Shown here: positions 32,260 through 39,434 of the stretch, one piece after another
Layout of the letters: every line of letters starts with the position of its first letter
Numbering within the stretch: position 1 is the first letter of the stretch
Source of the DNA: JAKJEP01 sp964580995
Lineage (GTDB): Bacteria > Planctomycetota > Phycisphaerae > Sedimentisphaerales > SM23-30
Assembly (NCBI GenBank): GCA_964580995.1
Contig: CAZOMV010000043.1
Span: 1 to 45,648, forward strand
DNA: 45,648 nucleotides
Direction of reading: 5' to 3'
Program-made: the position numbers and the translations under genes
The notes under the pieces: model-generated
The model's input: only the letters and a program-made list of their open reading frames with translations
What the model was told of the DNA's origin: nothing
Databases searched by the model: none

Positions 32260-35200
32260 ATGCATACCCAGAAGACTAACAAGGATGTTAATCTAGGTTC
32301 CGATAAGGAAATCGCTCCCCAAATGGACGCTCCACTTTCCGGAAAACAAAACAAATCACTGCCGATAGAACGATATTTCAGTACCCCGGCGGTGCACCCA
32401 TTTGATCAGATCAAATGGCAGAAACGCTCCGCCACCATCACGGATGAGAACGGCAAGGTCATTTTTGAGCAGAACGATGTGGAGGTACCCGCCAGCTTTT
32501 CGCAATTGGCCACCAAGGTGGTGGTTAGCAAGTACTTTTATGGGGAACTGGGCACACCGGAACGGGAAAAGTCTTTCAAAGAGGTGGTTCACCGGGTAAC
32601 CCGGACCATCGCGGACTGGGGGCATCGGGATGGTTTGCTTTCCTCACAGGAGCAGCGGGAACTGTTTTACGAGGAGCTGACCTGGCTGTGCGTCAATCAA
32701 TATGCCGCTTTCAATTCCCCCGTCTGGTTCAATGTGGGGCTGTTCGATGTGAAGGGAATTCCCGGCAGCAGCCACAATTTCCATTGGGACAGCAAGACGC
32801 AGGCCATAAAACCCTGTGAGAACACCTATCAGTATCCCCAGTCATCCGCCTGCTTCATTCAAAGCGTGGGCGATACCATGGAAGACATCATGAACCTGGC
32901 CACCAGCGAGGCTATGCTGTTTAAGCATGGCAGCGGCACCGGGACCGATATGTCCACGATTCGTTCCAGCAAGGAAAAACTCAGCGGCGGCGGCAGGCCC
33001 TCCGGCCCGCTGAGCTTCATGCGGGTCTATGACCAGATCGCCGCGGTCGTCAAAAGCGGCGGCAAGACCCGCCGGGCCGCGAAGATGCAGTCCCTGAAAA
33101 TCCATCATCCGGATATCAAGGAATTCATCACCTGCAAAGTGAAAGAAGAGAAGAAGGCCTGGGCGCTGATCGAACACGGCTACGATGGCGGGTTCAACGG
33201 CGAGGCCTACAGCAGCATTATGTTCCAGAACTCCAATCTTTCGGTGCGGCTGACGGACGAATTCATGAAAGCGGTGGAGGAAAAAGGCACCTTCCAGACG
33301 ATCGGGGTAACCACCGGCAAGCCGATGGATACTTATGACGCCGATGAGCTGATGGACTTGATCGCCGACGGCACGCATGTTTGCGGCGACCCGGGGGTGC
33401 AGTACGACACGACCATCAACAACTGGCACACCTGCCCGGAATCCGGGCGGATCAACGCCAGCAACCCCTGCAGCGAATATATGTTCCTGGACAATTCGGC
33501 GTGCAATCTGGCCAGCCTGAACCTGATGAAATTCCGCCGCGAAGACGGCAGCATCGATGTCGAGAGCCTGCGGAAAGCGGTCCGCATCCTGATTATCGCG
33601 CAGGAACTGCTGGTGGACCACGGCAGCTACCCGACGGCGGAGATTGCCCAAAACTCGCATGATTTCCGGCCCCTGGGGCTGGGCTATGCCAATCTGGGCG
33701 CGCTGGTGATGTCGCTGGGACTGCCCTACGATAGCGAGGAAGGGCGGAATCTGGCGGCGGCGGTCACGGCGATCATGACGGGCACCGCCTATGCCGCCAG
33801 TGCGGAACTGGCCCGTATGCTGGGCACATTTAATCAGTATGAAATCAATCGCAAGCACATGCTCCGCGTGATCGGGATGCACCGGACGGCGGTTTTGAAT
33901 ATCAGCGAGAAATACTGCCCCGGTTATCTGATCGAGGCCGCCCAGGAAAGCTGGGATCAGGCCCTGGAGACGGGCGAGCAGTACGGCTACCGCAACAGCC
34001 AGGTCTCCGTGCTGGCGCCGACCGGGACCATCGGCTTTATGATGGACTGCGATACCACCGGCGTCGAGCCGGACATCGCCCTGGTCAAATACAAACTGCT
34101 GGCCGGCGGCGGCATGCTCAAGATCGTGAACCAGACGGTGCGGATGGCCCTGGAAAAACTGGGATACACGGAAGAGCAGATTCGCAAGATCATCCATCAG
34201 ATCGAAGAGGACGATACCATCGAGACCTCGAAGGTTCTGAAACCGGATCATCTGGCGGTGTTTGACTGTGCCTTCAAACCGACCAAAGGCCAGCGATCCA
34301 TTCACTACCTGGCCCATATCCGCATGATGGCGGCGGTGCAGCCCTTCATCAGCGGGGCCATCAGCAAGACCGTGAATATGCCCAACGAAAGCACGGTCGG
34401 GGAAATCAAAGAGGTGTACCTGACCGGCTGGCGGCTGGGGCTGAAGGCCCTGGCGATCTACCGGGACGGCTCGAAGCGGTCTCAGCCGGTCAGCACGAAG
34501 AAAACGGAAAGCAAGACCATCCCGGCGCCGGTAGCGGAACCGGCGGCCATCGAAGAATACAAACCGGAAACGAACAACATCCTTGAACGGCGGCCACAGC
34601 GGGTGCGCTTACCGCAAACCCGATCGAGCATCACCCATAAATTCGATGTGGCCGGACATGAGGGCTACCTGACGGTGGGGTTGTACGAGGACGGCCAACC
34701 TGGTGAGCTTTTTATCACCATGGCCAAGGAAGGCAGCACCGTCGGGGGTCTCATGGATTCGTTTGGGACGTGCGTTTCGCTGGCGCTGCAGTACGGCGTG
34801 CCGCTCAGCTCGCTGGTGGCCAAGTTCAGCCACTCGCGGTTCGAGCCGGCCGGCATGACCAGCAACCGCGACATTCCCTTCGCCAAGAGCCTGATCGACT
34901 ATATCTCCCGCTGGCTGGGCATGACGTTTTTGCCGGGCTATCGCGAGGCCAACGCCCCCAAACGCCCGGAATCGAAGAAAAAAGCCGATGCCGACTCGGA
35001 GCCTGAGCCTGCCCCCGCTGCCCGACCCGAAAAAAAACCGATTCCCGCCCTGGAGAAACGCAGCAACCTGACCGCCATCAGCGGCCGGATTAGTGAGCTG
35101 ATCGGCATGGTAAACAAACAGGCGATTGAAAGCGGCGTCACCGACGAAGGCGGCAAGCTGATGAGCTCGTTCAACAGCCAGTTCAGCCACTTCCAGTCCG

Positions 35201-35295
35201 ACGCCCCCGTCTGCGACCAGTGCGGCTCCATCACCGTCCGCAACGGCAACTGCTACCGCTGCCACAACTGCGGCTCGTCGATGGGATGCAGTTAA
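32260..35295 (+). CDS. nrdJ: Adenosylcobalamin-dependent ribonucleotide reductase (class II)
   Basis: 1011 residues. It reduces ribonucleotides to deoxyribonucleotides using a cobalamin-generated thiyl radical, and works with or without oxygen. Signatures: NSPVWFNVGL and a QSSACFIQSVGDTMEDI block near 190, the SGTGTDMSTIRSSKE loop, NPCSEYMFLDNSACNLASLN with the radical-site Cys (about 403), SVLAPTGTIGFMMDCDTTG, and VNMPNE. A TSCPD-type domain follows (about 800-880), then an Ala/Pro/Glu linker and a C-terminal zinc ribbon with CDQCG and CYRCHNCG plus a final GCS that carries the shuttle Cys. AAGGAG precedes the ATG. No cobalamin riboswitch was found upstream. Confidence 0.97.
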   Translation: MHTQKTNKDVNLGSDKEIAPQMDAPLSGKQNKSLPIERYFSTPAVHPFDQIKWQKRSATITDENGKVIFEQNDVEVPASFSQLATKVVVSKYFYGELGTPEREKSFKEVVHRVTRTIADWGHRDGLLSSQEQRELFYEELTWLCVNQYAAFNSPVWFNVGLFDVKGIPGSSHNFHWDSKTQAIKPCENTYQYPQSSACFIQSVGDTMEDIMNLATSEAMLFKHGSGTGTDMSTIRSSKEKLSGGGRPSGPLSFMRVYDQIAAVVKSGGKTRRAAKMQSLKIHHPDIKEFITCKVKEEKKAWALIEHGYDGGFNGEAYSSIMFQNSNLSVRLTDEFMKAVEEKGTFQTIGVTTGKPMDTYDADELMDLIADGTHVCGDPGVQYDTTINNWHTCPESGRINASNPCSEYMFLDNSACNLASLNLMKFRREDGSIDVESLRKAVRILIIAQELLVDHGSYPTAEIAQNSHDFRPLGLGYANLGALVMSLGLPYDSEEGRNLAAAVTAIMTGTAYAASAELARMLGTFNQYEINRKHMLRVIGMHRTAVLNISEKYCPGYLIEAAQESWDQALETGEQYGYRNSQVSVLAPTGTIGFMMDCDTTGVEPDIALVKYKLLAGGGMLKIVNQTVRMALEKLGYTEEQIRKIIHQIEEDDTIETSKVLKPDHLAVFDCAFKPTKGQRSIHYLAHIRMMAAVQPFISGAISKTVNMPNESTVGEIKEVYLTGWRLGLKALAIYRDGSKRSQPVSTKKTESKTIPAPVAEPAAIEEYKPETNNILERRPQRVRLPQTRSSITHKFDVAGHEGYLTVGLYEDGQPGELFITMAKEGSTVGGLMDSFGTCVSLALQYGVPLSSLVAKFSHSRFEPAGMTSNRDIPFAKSLIDYISRWLGMTFLPGYREANAPKRPESKKKADADSEPEPAPAARPEKKPIPALEKRSNLTAISGRISELIGMVNKQAIESGVTDEGGKLMSSFNSQFSHFQSDAPVCDQCGSITVRNGNCYRCHNCGSSMGCS

Positions 35296-35393
35296 AAAAG
35301 GTAAACAGATAATCGGTTATAGGCTGCCTGTCGTATTTTGCAGAACACTATTGCAGATAGTAACCGTAAAATCATCCAATAGCGTAGCTGTAT

Positions 35394-35795
35394 ATGTCAG
35401 GCCGGAAATATAAAATCCGAAGACAAGACTTACGCCATTTGCGCTCCCTAGCGGCGGCTAAAGCCAAGGATGCCTGGGAGATATGCGGGCTTCTGATCGA
35501 TAATGGTCATTTCCTGCAAATAAAGGAAACCCGCAACCTAGCCAGGAAAAAGGGATCGTTCGTTATGGATTTGAGAGAGGTTCGCTCCCTGAAAAAGGCC
35601 GCCGAGAAACTCGACCTGAAGGTTATAGGCACATTTCACTCTCACATCTACGGTGGTGCCAAACCCGGTAAGTCTGATATCGCCGGCACCTGGGATGGTT
35701 ATCTAATGTTGATTATTAATACCCTGTATAAGGATATAAAACTTTGGCGCATTAAAAACAACCGGGCTTATCCGCTTTCCTTTGAAATCCTATAA
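35394..35795 (+). CDS. JAMM/MPN (Mov34/JAB) family putative metalloprotease
   Basis: 133 residues, single domain. The JAMM zinc site is visible: Glu29 in WEICGLL, His82 and His84 in GTFHSHIYGG, and Asp95 in PGKSD, seven residues plus G-x-x after the second His. The usual Ser of the H-x-H-x7-S-x2-D motif is Gly92 here; Ser92 normally helps the oxyanion site, so activity may be altered. Prokaryotic relatives remove ubiquitin-like tags or C-terminal peptides from sulfur carriers, but no ThiS/MoaD/Ubl, E1 or E2 gene is nearby. No Shine-Dalgarno is seen before the ATG. The next gene, 40 bases on, encodes a small membrane protein in the same direction. Confidence 0.78.
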   Translation: MSGRKYKIRRQDLRHLRSLAAAKAKDAWEICGLLIDNGHFLQIKETRNLARKKGSFVMDLREVRSLKKAAEKLDLKVIGTFHSHIYGGAKPGKSDIAGTWDGYLMLIINTLYKDIKLWRIKNNRAYPLSFEIL

Positions 35796-35835
35796 CCTGG
35801 GAAGTGTTTGGCAATTAAAGAAAGGAATTATCAAT

Positions 35836-36135
35836 ATGAAAGAACTTGAAAGTCCAATCATGAAGAAATATGATGTTTTGACTATCAGAATGACAGCCTT
35901 TATTTTTGGTTTATATGCCGCAGGTGTCTTTTTTTCTTTAATTCTGTTTCTTTTTGCGAAGGATGGTAGCCATATATCCCTGAGCCTGTTTCCATTATTA
36001 AATGTACTGTTTTTCGGATGCATCTTCTTTTTTTCACTGGATCGCATCATTAAAACGATGCTGGCACGACTTGAAGAACATGAAGCATTAATCAAAGAAC
36101 TCAAGAACAAGCTGGAAAATAACAAAAATACATAA
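35836..36135 (+). CDS. Small two-helix membrane protein with C-terminal coiled coil
   Basis: 99 residues from ATG 35836, supported by AAAGGA about ten bases upstream; the frame is open further up but without a start signal. Helix 1 is about 18-42 (MTAFIFGLYAAGVFFSLILF) and helix 2 about 50-70 (FPLLNVLFFGCIFFFSLD). A charged coiled coil follows (LARLEEHEALIKELKNKLE). No family recognised. It lies just behind the JAMM gene and both are AT-richer than the flanking genes. Function unknown. Confidence 0.7.
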   Translation: MKELESPIMKKYDVLTIRMTAFIFGLYAAGVFFSLILFLFAKDGSHISLSLFPLLNVLFFGCIFFFSLDRIIKTMLARLEEHEALIKELKNKLENNKNT

Positions 36136-36272
36136 GCAAAAATACCCAAGCAGAAGAAATTAAGTAGTCGGTACTCTTTGTAAAAAAGCTCAAGAGCTAC
36201 CAATACAGGTTTTTATCGCCGATAGTTTTTCGAAGCATGAAATGCAGCCAGAACTGTTTATCGGGCAAACTA

Positions 36273-36301
36273 TTGCGGATCGGCAGGCAATCGAGTAGAA
36301 T
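36273..36301 (+). promoter_or_regulatory. Promoter of the HDAC-family gene
   Basis: TTGCGG (36273-36278), 17 bases, TAGAAT (36296-36301), 45 bases before the ATG at 36346, which has CAGGAGGAAGG upstream. Confidence 0.55.
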
Positions 36302-36345
36302 ATGGGGAGGTATCTGACAGGAAACAGGCAGGAGGAAGGTATTGC

Positions 36346-37509
36346 ATGAGTATTGCGATTCTATATAATCCGGAAATTCAAAACTATGATTTTGGACCGG
36401 GACATGCCTTTCGAGGTGACCGGTTTGTCTCGTTTTTTCAGGCGTATCAGGACGTGTTCGGGGCGGACAGGGATTTTCAGGTGATCCGCCATGAGGAGCT
36501 GGCCTGGGACGAGGAACTGCGGCTGCTGCATACCCCGGATTATATCAACATCATGAAAGCCGCCAGCCTGGCCGATGATGAACCGGCCGATTTGAACTGG
36601 CCTTTCCTGGGCTACGCCAACCGGTCGGAATGGGGTCCTAAAGTCGGCCCCAGCCGGCAGAGCCTGTCGGTCTATGTCAGCCAGGACAATCTGGATCCGG
36701 CGACCGGGCGGCTGCCGGCCGGTATTGAACAGGCGGCCCGAGCCGTGGTGAAAAATTCGATGCTGGCGGTGGATACGGTCCAGCAGGGCCGGGCGGAAAA
36801 GGCCGTCGGCATCGGCGGGGGGTTGCATCACGCCAAGGCTGGGTACGGAGAGGGCTTCTGCATCTACAACGATGTGGTGATCGCCGGCCGGCACGCCCGG
36901 AAGGCGTACGGGTTGGAGCGGATCCTGATCCTCGATGCCGATGCTCATGCCGGCAACGGCACCTGTGAGGCCTTTTATGACGATCCGCAGGTTTTGTACA
37001 TCGATCTGCACCAGGCGGGCATTTATCCCGGCACCGGGGCGGCGGAGGAAATCGGCAGCGGCGCGGGGAAGGGATTTACGGTGAATGTGCCGCTGGTATC
37101 GGGAACAGGGGACGGTGATTACGAACGGATTTTCGACGAACTCATCCTGCCGCTGGCCCGGGAATTCCGACCGCAGCTTATCATCCGTTACGGCGGTTCG
37201 GATCCGCATTTTGCCGACAGCCTGACCAGCCTGGGCCTGACGATGGCCGGCTTTGAGATGATCGGGGCAAAAATGCGGCGGCTGGCCGCCGAGCTTTGCG
37301 GGGGCCGCTGTGTCGATCTGCTCTGTTCCGGTTATACCCCGGAAATCCTGCCCCGGGCCTGGCTCAGCCTGATTGCCGGCCTGAGCGGCAAGACCATCCA
37401 GTGGCCCCAGCCGCTTTCTGAACCGGTGTACCAGCGGGCGGCGGAAACGGAGGCCGTAATCCGCCAGGTGAAAAAGATTTTGCAGCCCTACTGGAACTGT
37501 ATGGCCTGA
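36346..37509 (+). CDS. Histone deacetylase-family (AcuC/acetylpolyamine amidohydrolase-like) zinc deacetylase
   Basis: 387 residues. It opens with YNPEIQNYDFGPGHAFRGDR, the arginase-like fold's first strand with the P-x-H-pattern loop. The active site is present: His161-His162 (LHHAKAGYGEGFCIYND), zinc ligands Asp199 and His201 in DADAHAGNGT, Asp286 in GGSDPHFAD, and the transition-state Tyr330 in CSGYTPEIL. Two deviations from the common motifs are Ala202 where HHG is usual, and SGY for GGY. Bacterial members remove acetyl groups from protein lysines (AcuC on acetyl-CoA synthetase) or polyamines. No acsA or acetyltransferase is nearby to decide. CAGGAGGAAGG precedes the start. One base separates it from the next gene. 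Confidence 0.92.
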   Translation: MSIAILYNPEIQNYDFGPGHAFRGDRFVSFFQAYQDVFGADRDFQVIRHEELAWDEELRLLHTPDYINIMKAASLADDEPADLNWPFLGYANRSEWGPKVGPSRQSLSVYVSQDNLDPATGRLPAGIEQAARAVVKNSMLAVDTVQQGRAEKAVGIGGGLHHAKAGYGEGFCIYNDVVIAGRHARKAYGLERILILDADAHAGNGTCEAFYDDPQVLYIDLHQAGIYPGTGAAEEIGSGAGKGFTVNVPLVSGTGDGDYERIFDELILPLAREFRPQLIIRYGGSDPHFADSLTSLGLTMAGFEMIGAKMRRLAAELCGGRCVDLLCSGYTPEILPRAWLSLIAGLSGKTIQWPQPLSEPVYQRAAETEAVIRQVKKILQPYWNCMA

Positions 37510-37510
37510 T

Positions 37511-37735
37511 ATGTTCGAGCAATACGGAAAAATTCTGGCGCTGGCGGGCCTGATCATCGCGGCCGGCGGCGGGCTTCTTTACCTGCTGGGCCGGCTGGGT
37601 GTCGGGCATCTGCCGGGCGATGTTTCCTTCGGCGGCAGAAATTGGCGAATCTTCCTGCCGCTGGGAGCCTGCCTTTTGTTATCCCTCCTGTTGACCCTGC
37701 TGCTGATCCTGATCCATCGCCTGGGGAAACGATAG
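37511..37735 (+). CDS. DUF2905 small membrane protein
   Basis: 74 residues with two membrane helices (LALAGLIIAAGGGLLYLL and LGACLLLSLLLTLLLILI). The intervening loop LGVGHLPGDVSFGGRNWRIFLPLG carries the LPGD motif and the aromatic stretch typical of DUF2905 proteins. The family has no known function and is often found beside unrelated housekeeping genes. It starts one base after the HDAC stop, so the two are co-translated. Confidence 0.85.
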   Translation: MFEQYGKILALAGLIIAAGGGLLYLLGRLGVGHLPGDVSFGGRNWRIFLPLGACLLLSLLLTLLLILIHRLGKR

Positions 37736-37791
37736 AGAGTAGGAAACAGCTATTCCACATTTTCGGGGGCGGCGGAAGAGCGAGAAAAAGC

Positions 37792-37819
37792 TTGACTTGC
37801 CGGGGAAAACAGCTATAAT
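37792..37819 (+). promoter_or_regulatory. Strong promoter of the dockerin-type protein gene
   Basis: TTGACT (37792-37797), 16 bases, TATAAT (37814-37819). The gene starts at 37868 with AAAGGAGGTTAG just upstream, so this should be well expressed. Confidence 0.75.
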
Positions 37820-37867
37820 AATATTCTACCATTCATTATTAATTATTTGTTAAAAGGAGGTTAGGAA

Positions 37868-38710
37868 ATGAACCGAATTATTATGCTATTGGTTTTGGTA
37901 GGGGGAGGGATTCTTATGGTTCCGGCTGGTCTGTTCGGTAGCGATACCTATAGCGCCAATTTTACCAGCGGACTGAATACCTGTTACTGGCAGATCATCG
38001 CCACGCATGAAGGGCTTTACACCATCGACGATACCCACGGGGATGTGCGGATTTCCAAACCCGTCGGCGGCAGTTATACCTTCCAGGCGGGCGGTATTCT
38101 CTGCCAGGCTCTGGCTTGCGGCGACTTCGATGTTCAGGTTACCTACCGTGACGCAAGCATCGATCGTCACGACGGCAGTCCCGGCAATCAGGTCCAATTG
38201 AACGCTGTCGCCGGCAGCCATGTATTTTGCGTCGTGCGCAGCGCCGAAACCGGATGGAACCATAATCATCACGTGTGGTGCTCTCCTCCGGGCGCCTGGT
38301 TCAACCCGGCGGCGGACACTTCAGCCGGCGGCACGTTGCGAATCACGCGTACAGGAACTATGATGGCCGGGTACATCAATGATACCCTGATCTATCAAAC
38401 CTCCTGGGTAACCGGGCCGATGGAGTTGTCCTGTGTGCTCCAGAACAATGGGACGCGGGATGCGGTTTCGGTGACATTTGACGATTTTTCCGTGACCGCC
38501 GATTACCTCACGCCCGCCGGCGGCGATATCAATCGGGATGGCACGGTCGATCTGCAGGATTTTGGTCTTTTGGCGGCCGCCTGGCTGGAAAACGGCTGCA
38601 CCATCGACAATTCCTGGTGTGAGCATACCGATGTGCAATCCTCCGGCGACGTGAGTCTGGGCGACTTTGCGGTTTTGGCAGCCCATTGGTTCTGCGGCGA
38701 TCCTTATTAA
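37868..38710 (+). CDS. Secreted protein with dockerin-like C-terminal repeats
   Basis: 280 residues. The signal peptide is IIMLLVLVGGGILMVPAGLFG. Residues 28-210 are a beta-sandwich-like region (YSANFTSGLNTCYWQII, DVRISKPVGG, FDVQVTYRD, QNNGTRDAVSVTFDDFSV), resembling LamG/DUF1349-type carbohydrate-binding folds. The C-terminus has two Ca-binding loop-helix repeats as in type I dockerins: GDINRDGTVDLQDFGLLAAA and SSGDVSLGDFAVLAAHW; the second loop is degenerate at its first acidic positions. Phycisphaerae encode many such dockerin-like ends without classic cellulosome scaffolds. The protein is likely exported and may bind glycans or other surface proteins. Confidence 0.82.
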   Translation: MNRIIMLLVLVGGGILMVPAGLFGSDTYSANFTSGLNTCYWQIIATHEGLYTIDDTHGDVRISKPVGGSYTFQAGGILCQALACGDFDVQVTYRDASIDRHDGSPGNQVQLNAVAGSHVFCVVRSAETGWNHNHHVWCSPPGAWFNPAADTSAGGTLRITRTGTMMAGYINDTLIYQTSWVTGPMELSCVLQNNGTRDAVSVTFDDFSVTADYLTPAGGDINRDGTVDLQDFGLLAAAWLENGCTIDNSWCEHTDVQSSGDVSLGDFAVLAAHWFCGDPY

Positions 38711-38897
38711 TACCGGATTATTACCGCCCATATGTATCACTGCTGCTGTTTATGCCGTAGGCTCCATGCGACAAACACATTTCCTGCAGCCATCTCAAAA
38801 TCAGCAACTTTCAACTTTTTTTGTAATAAAATCTGCCTCCCCGTCGTCTATACTGTGAACGAAGCGGAAACAGAGGCTTGCTGGACAAAGGATCCGA

Positions 38898-39434
38898 ATG
38901 GAAGACTGGCAATCGATTGTCAAGGAGAATAGCCCCACGGTATGGCGTACGGCATACCGGATCCTGGGCAATGAGGCGGATGCGTCGGACTGTTATCAGG
39001 AGACGTTTATCGCTGCGCTGGAGGCCGCCCGGAAGGAGCCGGTGCGGAAGTGGCCGGCGTTTCTCTGCCGGATCGCCACCCACCAGGCACTGGATCAGCT
39101 TCGTCAGCGGGTGCGGCAGAGGTCCCGCAGCGACGGGCCGGCCGACTGGAATCAGATCGCCAGCCGGGACGGCGGCCCGGCAGAGAAGGCCGGGTATGCC
39201 GAGCTGGGGGAGCATCTGCGGCAGGCCCTTACCCAACTGAATCCCGAACAGGCGGAGGTCTTTTGTCTTGCAGCGCTGGAAGGCCAAAGCTACCGGGAGA
39301 TCGCCGCTCAGATGCAGAAGACCACCAACGAGGTGGGCGTACTGCTGCACCGGGCGCGAACGCAATTACGTGAATTATTGTCATATTTTGTAAGTGAAGA
39401 ATCGAAAAACGAGGTCCGCCATGACCGGCGATAA
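38898..39434 (+). CDS. RNA polymerase ECF sigma factor
   Basis: 178 residues, ATG 38898 with AAAGGA seven bases upstream. Region 2 (about 8-80): VWRTAYRILGNEADASDCYQ, ETFIAALEA and WPAFLCRIATHQALDQLRQR. Region 4 (about 115-170): LNPEQAEVFCLAALEGQS, YREIAAQMQKTTNEVGV and LHRARTQLRELL. Compact ECF architecture with no extra C-terminal domain. It overlaps the next gene by 14 bases, so sigma factor and its presumed anti-sigma/sensor are made together. It is not a recent duplicate of the sigma factor at 26465; the sequences are only distantly related. Confidence 0.92.
   Translation: MEDWQSIVKENSPTVWRTAYRILGNEADASDCYQETFIAALEAARKEPVRKWPAFLCRIATHQALDQLRQRVRQRSRSDGPADWNQIASRDGGPAEKAGYAELGEHLRQALTQLNPEQAEVFCLAALEGQSYREIAAQMQKTTNEVGVLLHRARTQLRELLSYFVSEESKNEVRHDRR

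Noticed and set aside
32842..34317. Long open frame on the minus strand, opposite nrdJ
   Set aside because: It mirrors a highly conserved nrdJ frame in GC-rich codons, has no ribosome-binding site and its translation resembles no family. The same applies to long antisense frames opposite the aldehyde oxidoreductase (17433-18734) and the HDAC gene (36361-37557).
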